A stretch of DNA of 64,000 bases from Axinella damicornis (taxonomy: Eukaryota > Porifera > Demospongiae > Axinellida > Axinellidae), in NCBI GenBank assembly GCA_963931865.1, contig OZ007506.1:5866696-5930695 (forward strand), in the 5' to 3' direction. A model generated the notes under the pieces. It was not told the origin of the DNA. It ran no database searches and worked only from the letters and a program-made list of their open reading frames with translations. Shown piece by piece: positions 23,046 to 34,200 of this stretch. The position numbers were made by a program, and so were the translations under genes. Position 1 is the first letter of the stretch, and every line of letters starts with the position of its first letter.

Positions 23046-24926
23046 ATGCTGGGAGCACTGCGCAAGGCGTGCAACTTAGTTGTGAGGGTGTGGGCGTGCG
23101 TGGTGGGAGTGGTGAGCTGGGTGGTAGGGAGGAGGAGGAGTGAGCCGCCCCCTCGGGAATGTGACCCTGGGCAGTGGGGAGGGGAGGGCGAGTGGGAGAG
23201 CTGGGACTCTGTAGAGACATTCTCTGTGAAAGTTGTCCCCTCAAACTCATCAGCAGTAGTGTCACAATCAGTTGATGATAACCAGGGGCTTCCCTCTCCA
23301 ACAAGTGACCCAACAGAGGAAGTGGACGACGACCTCTTTCATGATATGCAGCCAGTGTTCAGGAAGGCAAAGAAGGTGTGTGTATGTGTGTTTGTGTGCA
23401 TGTGCGTGTGTGAACCTCTTTCAGTTGGCTTGCAGATTCATTTGAAGCAATCCCATAGCCAGGAGCAGAGCAACTTGCAGAAGTTTGCGTTTGACCCCTC
23501 CTTCCAACCAGTAAGTGCTATAGTTTGATTTTTTTTATAGTTTGACACAGGATCCCAAATGTTTATAGACCCATTGCACCTACATCACTTTTTCGAAAGC
23601 TTGTGCTGCCATCTTGGTGTACTGTCACTAGAATTTTGGTCCTGGAAAAATTGGTCCTAGGACCATTTTTTCCACCGAAAAAATTGGTCCCCCAGACCTT
23701 TTTTCCAGACAAATTGGTCCTACCCTGAAAAATTTGGTCCTCCCCCTAACCTACCACTTCTTACAGCCAGAGCACTCAATCCCTAGCTCTGGCATCCTAC
23801 AAATGCAGTACACTGGGACTTCTACTGATTTGATAGTCGATTCTGTGGCCCGTCTCAGCTTGCTGTACGGAAGCAGTTCCACTGTACAGATGGCAACGCA
23901 TATTCTGTTGATCGAAGTGGTACTGACCTGGGGGCTCTCCAAATGCCAGTGCAGTCGCAGTGTCCTCTACCATTGTGGATGACCTGGACAAATTCTGCTG
24001 GCTCAATGGTTTCTGGGAGCGGTCTCATGCAGCTGTTCCCACTGTAATGCTCCCTCTCCGCAGGTCATGTGTGGGAGCACGGTGTCGATGTTCATTGTCA
24101 AGCCACAACTCGCACTCTGAGCAATACGCCCGGCTCATGGTACGATGACAGTAGCCGTAGGCTGTGACATCAAGCATGCCAATACACTCGCTATTACAAT
24201 GCAGGCTACTCATAGCTATCCACCATAGTGTACATGAAGTAGTCTAGCTCTATCAAGCGCGCAGACAATAAGCAGCAGGTGGAATCGCTCACGGTGCGGG
24301 TCGGCCCATTATTTTTACAGGGGGCCCAAAATTTTCAGGAAAAAAATTATCTGCCTGGACTGAAATTTTGGTCCCCTGGACCAAAATTTCCGTGACAGTA
24401 CCATAATACATTAGCACCATATGCAGTATCGATCGAAACGTGCTGTCCATCACTGTAAGTAGTGTAATTGCTTTATTAGCAATGGGCATTTTGTTCGATT
24501 CAACACATACCAGTCCTAGAAGCATTGTTGGTGAATCATTGCATTCGCCGAGGTTGCCATAGAAGCTGCTATCACGAAATGGAAAACAGCCGCCAAGTTG
24601 GTATACCCATCCATATTCTCAAAATGATGACATCAGCTGCATGGATCTGTAGTGCATGAACCACGCAAACCATCTGAGCACCATTTGCATTCCCCTGTTA
24701 GGAAACTATGGAGCTAGGTGTGTGGAGTGAGGAGAGTGCCAGTTGGGAGGAGGGGCTGGGACAGGAGGAGGGGGACCTGCTACGTGACTCCCATGAAGTC
24801 CTGAGGGAGAAACGTCGTGAGGAAAGGGAAAGGAGGCGGGCCCAGCAGGAGGCCATGCGTAGCAGCCAGAGGGCAGGACAGAGGTACACAGGTCTGGGCA
24901 CCAAGGTTGCGGGCAACAGCTCCTAG
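23046..24926 (+). CDS. EBAG9: EBAG9/RCAS1-like Golgi membrane protein
   Basis: EBAG9 is a small Golgi/vesicle protein that restrains regulated secretion and alters glycan display (family knowledge). Exons 23046-23375, 23436-23510 and 24702-24926 give 209 residues (human 213). The N-terminus is hydrophobic with flanking basic residues (LVVRVWACVVGVVSWVVGRRR region), as in the membrane-anchored family. Conserved blocks follow: WESWD, SVKV, LFHDMQPVFRKAKK (matching YFKDMTPTIRKTQK), then ELGVWSEESASWEEG (matching ELGDLDTWQENTNAWEEE). A C-terminal charged coiled coil (LREKRREERERRRAQQEAM) ends in a LGTKVA tail. An in-frame ATG at 23022 would add eight residues. Intron 2 carries a TA-flanked MITE. 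Divergent from TXNDC5. Confidence 0.93.
23622..24398. mobile_element. TA-flanked TIR element (Tc1/mariner-like MITE) in EBAG9 intron 2
   Basis: The left end CTGTCACTAGAATTTTGGTC and right end ACCAAAATTTCCGTGACAG are inverted repeats, each bordered by TA. Subterminal sequence is rich in inverted AATTTTGGTCC motifs. The 777-bp interior has no clear transposase, so it looks non-autonomous. Confidence 0.7.
24540..24660. repeat. Dispersed repeat copy, related to 46000-46110
   Basis: The motifs CCATAGAAGCTGCTATC and ATTCTCAAAATGATGACATC recur in the same order and spacing in NSMCE2 intron 3 at 46017-46090. Family unknown. Confidence 0.5.
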
Positions 24927-25225
24927 CAGGAAGCATAAATAACTAACGTGATGGAAGCATTTGGGGACTCCCTCTGTCTCTATATCCTCCAGTATTTTCA
25001 CATACCTCTGATTTGGATTCATATTTCTTTCACTGCTGAGGTATGTACTATTCAATCTGCATAATTATTATTATTGTATTGTCAAAACTTGAGTCCTCAT
25101 GATTAATCATAACACATACAACGTGCATACATACAAGGAGTAAAAATCTACATTGCAAAGTGAAAACCTAGAGCTGTGGACACACGCGTTAGTGTCAGGT
25201 GGAAGTGGGCGTGATCTTGTGACTA
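24927..25225. other. Convergent gap, EBAG9 3' / EXOC1 3'
   Basis: 299 bp between facing stop codons, AT-rich near 25060-25110. It presumably holds both 3' UTRs. Confidence 0.5.
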
Positions 25226-28200
25226 CTATCTCTGTTGGGAGATGCTGCTGAAGTATTCTATCAGGTCCTCCAGGGTGAACTCCAGGGTGATGTTGGAGCC
25301 AGGATAGCACTTCCCAATGAGCTCCTGGAAGCGCTGGAACTGTCCGATGAACGCCTCCTGCATGGCACCCCAGATCACACTCTGCGCTTCGTCTGATACC
25401 TCCTTCTCAATGCGACGGTACAGCTTTTCAAGACCTCGTTTCACCTGCAGAGGACCACAATGCAGAGTCAAGAGCGCATGATGGCATCATTGTTTTTCAT
25501 GGCAGAACACAATGTCATCATGCGCTCTTGGCATGCAGAGCACATGGCATGCAGTAGTTATAGATCATTGCAGATTATTTCAGGCAGTGTTCCTATCACA
25601 AATCAAGCATTTTTGTGACCCAACCACATGGACTTTTGATAGAGTGCTGCAGCGTTTGTTGTTGAGTTGCTCTATAGAACTGAGAGCATTCTAATGAGCT
25701 ATCTATCAGGCCAACGCCAAGCTGAGATCACAAGCTGGAAATGAAGGCACAAGAAGGTCTGAGGGTTGTTCCTACAAGGCGAGCAGGCTGCTTTCTAAAA
25801 GAAGTGATAGAAATAGCCAACCCAGTACTAGGTGAAAGCCAAGCAGAGACTCAGCCATGTGCTGTCATTAGGATGGTGACAACCACACGCCTCCCCTTTT
25901 CACTCAGCCAAAGACATTCAAAATGACATCACGTAAAGCACAGATCTTGAGCTCCCCAAGCCTTCCGGTTCCCTTCCTCTGCTTGCACTGGCTCAACAGA
26001 GGTTTGGTGATGTGGTCATTTCCACGTGGGCTGCACCAGCTTTAACCTTTTTTGTCACCCTTGAATGTTTGCTGCCAGCCTGCCACCCCTTGAAAGACAC
26101 CCAAAACTATTATGCATGCAAGACAACTCATGCCTGCCCCCTTCCCCCCTCCCCCTTACTTCGCTGTGCTACAATTTCGCCCTAGATTTTCATACTGAGA
26201 GGAAATACCTCTTTGCCTGGATATTCTTTGGTGCACTTGCGGAGTTCAGTTCTGTTGTAGTCCAACCGGAATCCAACCTCTTCTGCCTTGGTTCCAGCCG
26301 CTATCAGTGCCTCTACACCCTCAAAGAACAGCTGGAATTGTGAGAGGGGATAGGGTGAAGATGACGGAGAATGGTACGTTGCACAGACACCATCCATATT
26401 GTACATAATACATGCGCCTGTATGAACATTCGGTGGCCAATCAGACTGCTTGAAGTCTGTCATGTGATCTCACTCACACTGAGTTTCTCAAGGGGTCTTC
26501 CGAGGCAGTGTTTCACATAGTCCTGGCGGTGAGTGCGATCCTTCCGCTTAGCCTCCTCCTTCCTCTGCTCCAGACAGCTGACCTTGTGGCGAGACAGGAT
26601 ATCTAATTTGGAAGGAGGGGAAGAGAGGGGTGAGGGAGAAGGGAAGAGAGGGGGTGAGGAGGGGAACAGAGAGGGGGAGGGGGAGATAAGGGGAACAGAG
26701 AGGTGGAGGGTGGGGAGTAAGGGGGGGGGGGGGGGGGGGGGGGTGAGGATGGGAACAGAGAGGGAGAGGAGAGTGAGGAGGGGAAGAGAAGGGGTGAAGA
26801 TGGGGGGGAGGGGGTGAAGAGAGGAAGAGAGGGGGTGAGGTTGGGAACAGCGAGGTTGGGGAGTAAGGGGGAACACAGAGGGAGAGGGGGGTGAGGACGG
26901 GAACACAGAGAGGGAGAGGAGGGTGAGGAGGGGAACGGAGAGAGGGAGGGGGAAGAGAGGGTGTAAACTACTGTAGTAATATTACGATCATATCCGACTT
27001 ACCTAACATTCTCTTATAGTTCTCTGTGGAAGAGAGGAAAAGTGCATCAATTCAGACTCTACTGTACAGTACTGTACCCACAAGTGATGCAGTCACATTA
27101 ACCTACCAAACTTGATGACATCAGGAGGTGTCTTGGGGTGTTCGCGGGCTGCCCTCTCTATTGTGCGGAACACTGCATCAATCAGTATGAGGTAGGCCTT
27201 GTCCAGGTCCGCCCGTCGGTCCATCGCCATCACAATGGACTCTGCCTGTTCAGCAAACCTGCTGAAGATATCCACGCAGGGCAGAACCCCACACTTGCCC
27301 CCTCGAGACACCTTGGTCTCCTCAATGGCACGTTTCTTAGACACCTTCACAAACGAGAGAGCATTACCAGAGTCAGAGGTCATGGAGGTATCACTCCGTA
27401 GAGACAGGATACAACTTAACCCTTTAACAACCAATGAGACTTTCAGCTCGATGATGTGACAGACCCTACAAGGTGTACATGTAAGAGGACTGTGTTCTAT
27501 CATCTGTCAAACGATAACGCAGGTGTCCTAAGGCGAGCTCAGTGAGAACAGAAATCTCACGTGGAACAAAAGGGTAAAAGCTCGCTTGATTTTGATTTTC
27601 AGTATTCCCTTTAGGCCCAGAGCCTATCTCCCAAGGACAATCAAGTTCAACTAGAATTGCCTAAGCAAATACTTGTTAATGAATGAGTGTACCGGTAGTT
27701 ATAGAGTCTCAAATGCATTCGGGAGTGCAGTTTCTATGTATATAGAGTTTGCAGCACCAAACGGGATCAAGGGTACCTCTCTAACGTACATGCTGAAAGA
27801 CAGACCTCCAATGTGGTCAGGTAGTTAACGCCAGAATGCTGAGTACTACTTCCAGTAACCCTTCAGATACTGGAAGTATCAGATACAAATCAACCTGTCG
27901 ACTCCACGTGTAGCTGATTAGCACACACATACACAATGGCCACACCCACTCACAATGAACTTGTCAAAGAGTCTCCTGACGAACACGAGAGCTCTCATCA
28001 GGGTCTCATCCAGGTAGGACACTGCACCCGACTCCTCCGCCTCCACAAGACGCTGGCTCACCGTCACCAGCACGAACAGTGCATTGCTGTGGGAAAGTCG
28101 GCAGCTGGGCAGTCAAAATTTGTTGGGACAAGTACACATTAGCAGGGAACCCCCGGACTCACTAGCTGTCTAGTCGCTCCCCAAATGTGATGAAGCTCTC

Positions 28201-31200
28201 TATCTCCTGCAGTAGCACACTGAACAGCTGTCCCAGGACGCCCTGCAGCCCTCCACCAGTGGAGTCTCCGATGTCCAGCATTGGGCTGGGCTGGTGACGC
28301 CGAAAGGGACTGTCTACCTCCTCCGTCTCCTCCTGCACTTCCCATGTGGGTATCAGGTGTGTGCACGATAGGTGAGAGGGTGTAAGGATGTGTGAGGGGC
28401 CAACTGCCACATAGTTGACTACATCTTCCTATCACCTGAATGCCACTGAATCCGTCCCTGTTTCCCCTCCCACTCCACCATTCATACACAGAGTACAGAA
28501 ACTAGAAGTGTCTGGAGGACACACACCCAGTGCTTGTTGAGTACGATGAGTATCTTTGTGAACAGCAACGTTACAGTACGTTACAGTACGACTCCCCTGC
28601 ACCACCACCACCACTACTGCACACATTCATACAGACACCACCACCACGCACCTCTGGCCCCTGGTCCAGGGTGGTGGTAGGGTGCTCTGGCCTCTGGAAG
28701 TGGAAGAAGGAGGTGAGGAACCGTTGCTCTGATAAGGACACTGGCTGGAGCTGGTCCAGCAGGTGAGTGAACGCCTGGTGAAACCTGCAGCAAGGACACG
28801 ACCGCTGCAGTTACATGTACCATCTTGGAGGTTAGGACAAACTCCAATCTACACATGTAGTACTCTGCTAATGGTGGATATTAACATGTGAGTCATACCT
28901 ATTGTGTAATTAGGCAGATCTGGAGATTACAGGGTTCTCTGACCTCACCTGCCAAGCTCCCACCCCCTCAGTGACCTGACCCCCGCCTATGCACCGAATC
29001 ACTGACCTCCTCCAGATCTCTGACCCCCCTCCCGAACTCTGAACCTCCTGCCCCCCCAACCCCGAGGTCTGAACCTCTCCTGTGTTCTGACCTCGCCCCG
29101 CACTCTGACCACCTCTGAACCCTGAGTCATTCACTCGCTCATGCACACTGGCCCCCTCCTGTGCCCTTACTTTGGCCTGTTGGCGTGTTCTGGGGATCCA
29201 TAACTGCCGGAGGAGGAGAAGTCAGCCACTGACTGAGACACACCTCCACCTCGCGAGGGGGACAATGACATCAGTGACCCTGCCAGCGGCCGGATAACAG
29301 CAAGAGATCGCTGGAAATCAGCATTGGAGCCCATCTTTGAGAGGATGCCTTGTTTGCGTGCATCCATCCCCCTCACCAGGCCCCCTTTGATGTCCATCAT
29401 GAACGCCTTGACCTCCTCCTCATACACACGACGGAAGCTGCGGATGTAGGACTGTGTGTGTGTGGTGTGTGTGTGTGTGTGGTGAGAGAGAGAGAAACGA
29501 TACAACATGGAAACCACTATATAGCCATTCTTCATGAACGATAACATGTCCTTTTCCAAATTTAAGGTATTTTCAAATCACTACCCACTTGCACACACAC
29601 AAACACACACACACATACCTCCATGACGTCAGAAAAGCGTAGTGGCTCACAGTCCCGCAGCCACTTCACGAGCGCAGAGTAGGGCAGGAGGTCTGTATGT
29701 ACCGCATTATGGCTGGAGATGCTGGGTACACTCACGTGACGCACCTGCACCGCGTCCAGCATCTCAGCAGACTGGGGCGGGGGGACAAAAGATGTGGGGA
29801 GAAGAGGAAGGGGGAGGGTGGAAAGTGATGTATTGCACACAGCCTAATACATACAGTGATCTGTTCAACAGATAGTTTCACAGCCTAAACACATGTAGAC
29901 GGGGGAACCCCTACTATTCAAATCTATTAACAAATAGGTTACATACACACACACACCTGTCCGACGAATGTGCTGGACAGGTGCTCATGCAGTCGCCGCC
30001 CAAAGGTGAAGGAGAGGCCGGCAAAGAACTGCTTCTGCTCGGTGACAGCTTGCAGGATGGAGATGCCCTGACTCAGCTCATGGTTGATCACCTCCTGCAA
30101 CGTCTGTGCAGCTCCTGTGCAGTCCCGGATCGCAGCTGTTCCAGAGAGAGGAGATTCCCGGAGTATGCGCTCCACAGCTGGGTCAATGTCCAGCTTATTC
30201 TGGTGAGAGGATTATATTGTTGCTACAGATTTATCAGTGATCAGTATAACTAGAGTGCACTGAACACACATTGTACGAGTATAGAGGACATTAAGGTCCA
30301 GCTAACTTCTCCCTCCCCCCTCTCTCTCTCTCCCTCCTTCCTCTCTCTCCCCCTCCCCCCTCTCTCTCCCCCTCCCTCCCCTCTCTCTCCCTCCCCTCTC
30401 TCTCCCTCTCCCCTCCCTCCCCTCTCCCTCCCTCCTCTCTCTCCCTCCCTCTTCTCTCTCACCCCTTCCCTCCCCCCTCCCCCTCTGAGTCTCTCCCTCC
30501 TCTCCCTCCCTCCTCTCCCTCCCTCCTCCCTCTCCCTCCCTTCTCTCTCTCCTCCCTCCCTCTCCCTCCCTTCTCTCCCCCTCCCCCCACCCCCTCTCAC
30601 TCCCTCCTCTTTCTCCCCCTCCCCCCCTTCCCTCCATCCCTTCCTCCCTCACCACAAGGTCTTCCACCTCAGTGTGTAGAGACCTCAAGTTTCTGTTCTC
30701 CACCAGGATGCGTGAGTATTGTTTCCCCATCTTCTGCATTGTATCCCTCACTCCGCTCAACAGTTCATCATACACAGTCAGTTTCATCTCCATCTGCTCG
30801 ATCTCCAGTACGGCCTGGTCCAAGTGCCCCATGAGCTCCCGGATCTGCGTCTCCGACCCCATGAGAGAGTGGATGTTGCCCTGGTCCAGCTGCGCCAGCT
30901 CCTCTGAGAGGTTCTCCATAAAGGCTGGTGCATCCTGGATGGCGTTCTCACGCAGGAGCAGGTCCTCCAAGTCCTTTTCTTCCTGTTCCGTTAGCTCCTG
31001 GTACTCCTCTGGGAGGGTGTGTACAGCTAGATTTAACAACCAGACCTTCCCCGCCAGACACACCTCCAGAAGTTCAAGGTCAATCAAAATCACTAACTGT
31101 GCAGTAGCTAATAACTCATTTGCTGAATATCATATTCAGAAGTGTAGCATCGGTGCACAGCAGCCACGGGATACAAGAACCATTAACAATGGAGTGTTGG

Positions 31201-34200
31201 AGCATGTACTGTCATAGCAACACACACTCCCCATCACACCACACCAACACTCCCTCTCAGCCACACACCAATATTCCTATGTGCATCTCTGTCAGCCACA
31301 CAACAACATTCCCTCAGCTACACACACACTCACACACACACACGTCCTCCCAGTCACCTACACGCACTCAGTGTCACAAGACTCACCTTGCTGCAGCACC
31401 TCCTCCTCATCCTCAATGCCTGACGCTCGACTCTTTGGCTCAACAGAGAGAAGCAGCCCTGGTAAATGAGATGAAAAACATGACTCCCTCTCTACTGCTG
31501 CAGTACCTACCAGTCCACTCCCCCCCCCCCCCCCCCCCCTCCCCCCCCTCCCCCCCCTCCAACCCCCCACCTACCACAGCCCTCACACCACCTACCTTGC
31601 AGCCGTCCCTCATCCACATTCACAAACTCAGGTTTCTTTCTCTCAACATACTTGTGAACCAGCTGCAGACAATGAGATCACCCCTAATTCACCTCTTCAT
31701 ACAAATATGACCTGCATACAGTTTGTATGTACGTATAGCATCGTTCCCAGGCCCACGCACCACTTTCGATTGCACGAACTGCAAGCGACGAAAAGCTGGG
31801 CGGGGCCTGGGAACGAGGCTAGCGTACATGTACAAAATTTATACCTTATAAAGGCAGGTAATGAAAGCCTTCTTCTCCACCACACCGCTTGCTATCCACT
31901 TGAACGTGTTCTTGTCAAAGTGGAGGTCGAACTCTGGCACCTCTGTCTCTGCCGAACGTCCATCCACTAGACGTAGATCGGCCAGGCGCCAAGTCTTGAC
32001 ACGCCGGTAGCTCTCCCGGTCCTGTCTGTCCCTCTTCTCAAGACTCTTGACACGACTGATATGCACCAGTGGAGGCTGCTCCTGCTGGTTGACTGCCAGA
32101 AAAGTGACGCACCAGATGACCACACACATTGTTATACATTACTATAGTAGGTTATACATTGTTATGGTAGGTTATAGTAGATCATACATGGTTATACATG
32201 ATTATAGAGGGTTATATAGAGGGTTAGAGGGATTTATACAACCAAAAATCTCGGAGAAAATTGCTTCAGAGAAGAAGCAGGAAGTGTTATCCGATAACAC
32301 ATCAATTGTCTGATCGTACCTTTACCCAAAATTGAACTGCAGTTCCAGAATCAAGCAACAGATAAATCCATTCAATTCGAAGTGCTATGTGGATCCATAT
32401 ACTATCGACTGAAGGTCCTGCCCACTTCCGGTAATATACGTGTTCGGTGCTAGCGCATCCAATTATACATGTCGTCCAATAGTCAGTGGCTTACTCTAAT
32501 ACACACTGTTTCCATGGCAACATGGTCTACAAAGGGATATAACTTATACAATCAATGTCTTACACAAGGAGGTATATGCCATCATGATGGTGTGGTTTGG
32601 GCATTGCACATAGTACGTTTATGATGAAATAACCATGCAAAAGTTTGTTCACATGACATTGTGTTCATGTCTGAATCTTCTGGAAGCACTCGAGCTGGAT
32701 TGTATTGTTGACAACGGGATCCGAATGATTCTTGATATTGTAACAGAATCTGGTGACTATGTCAGTAATTGTTTGTGCTCTTCCCTGGCACCATCATAAT
32801 TGTTGTGCACTTTCACAGGCATCATAGGCACCATCACTGTCCCTTACTGTTTGATGGCATGCCAACTCTCCCTCCATCCAGCAAAAATTTGATTTAGCAA
32901 ACCGCCTTTCATCGTCAGGAAGCCCTTTTCATCATCCAGCTTCATTGTTCTTGAGTTCCCTACAAAACAGCTGCCATGTTAGATTTACTGCACGTCCTGC
33001 AGGTTCTTTGGATGGTGCAGTCCTACATTGAACGCAGGGACAAGGAGAGAGAACCAGCAGTTGGCACTGTACATGCCTGGTGTGAGAGAGAGGGTGTCTT
33101 CCCATTTGGTCAATTCCCACTTTGTCAACTTCAGGATTTGACGAGAAGGGAGTTAAGGAGGCCATCAAGGTGGCTGGAGGAGAGATCAATAAGCCTGGAC
33201 TATTCTTGAAAGCGACATCAGAGGCAACAGCTCTAAGCTGTGCTACTGGTATGAATCGAAGATCGGTTGCATATATCCCACGAAGCAGAGTAACAGCTGG
33301 CACTATCCAGCAGCTAGGTATTGACTGATATGCTCAAGTATTTCAATCTGGTATATATGCTTACTTACATGTGCAATCGTGAGTGCCCTGCCGATGAGGA
33401 GGACCAACACAGACAGGAAGAGGAGGAGCGACACAGGCAGGAAGAGGAGGAGTGACACAGACAGGAAGAAGAGGAGCAATGGAGGCAGGAACAGGAGGAG
33501 AAACAACGCAGGCAGGGGTGGCACAAGCAGAAACACCAATTGCTAACTGCACAATACCTGAAACATGAAGTTGTCCTTTTTCTTTTGCTCAGATGGATTG
33601 GTGTCTACAAGCAAGTGAAGTAATGTCGGTTGCTAAAGCAACTGCTGCAGCATTGGAGAAATGGCTGAAGAGCATTTGTAAATACAAAAAGGAGCGAGCT
33701 GGGAGGCCATGGGTGCAGTGTTTGCAATGCATCAGTGGTGCCACTGTCAGTGTTGGGCAGTCAAAGGAAAAGCCGACAAACTATCAGAGTGATTTTGCTC
33801 CTGTAGTGTGATCCACCAGCCGTTACAACTCTTGTACTCCATAGTGTAAAGTATGCTTTAATGATGTAATGATCTGCACAGTGTATATAATTGCTGGAAA
33901 GATAGTTGACCTGTTCTTCTTTGCCTGTCTGCTAACCAGAACACGCATCTGACACAGAAGAGTGGCAGGCTCACCAATGTCCACTTTGGAACGGGAAGAA
34001 ACTTGTCCCCCTCTCATTATAGAGGAGTTGATAAATCTGATCAATACATTGCGTATCACGACATGTTACGAAAGACTGAACGCTAATGGAAGACTCTGTT
34101 CTACCACCTTAATTATATCAAAAGCTTCTCAGAGCGGAGCAAAAACGGTCACTGAAAATGATTTCCGAGATACACTCGTCCTTCACAAGTACGGACAAAG

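Noticed and set aside
30302..31093. 263-codon minus-strand frame with an Arg/Glu/Gly tail
   Set aside because: Its first part is the genuine EXOC1 exon 31008-30653; the rest is read-through into a CT-rich intron after a clear GTGAGG donor.
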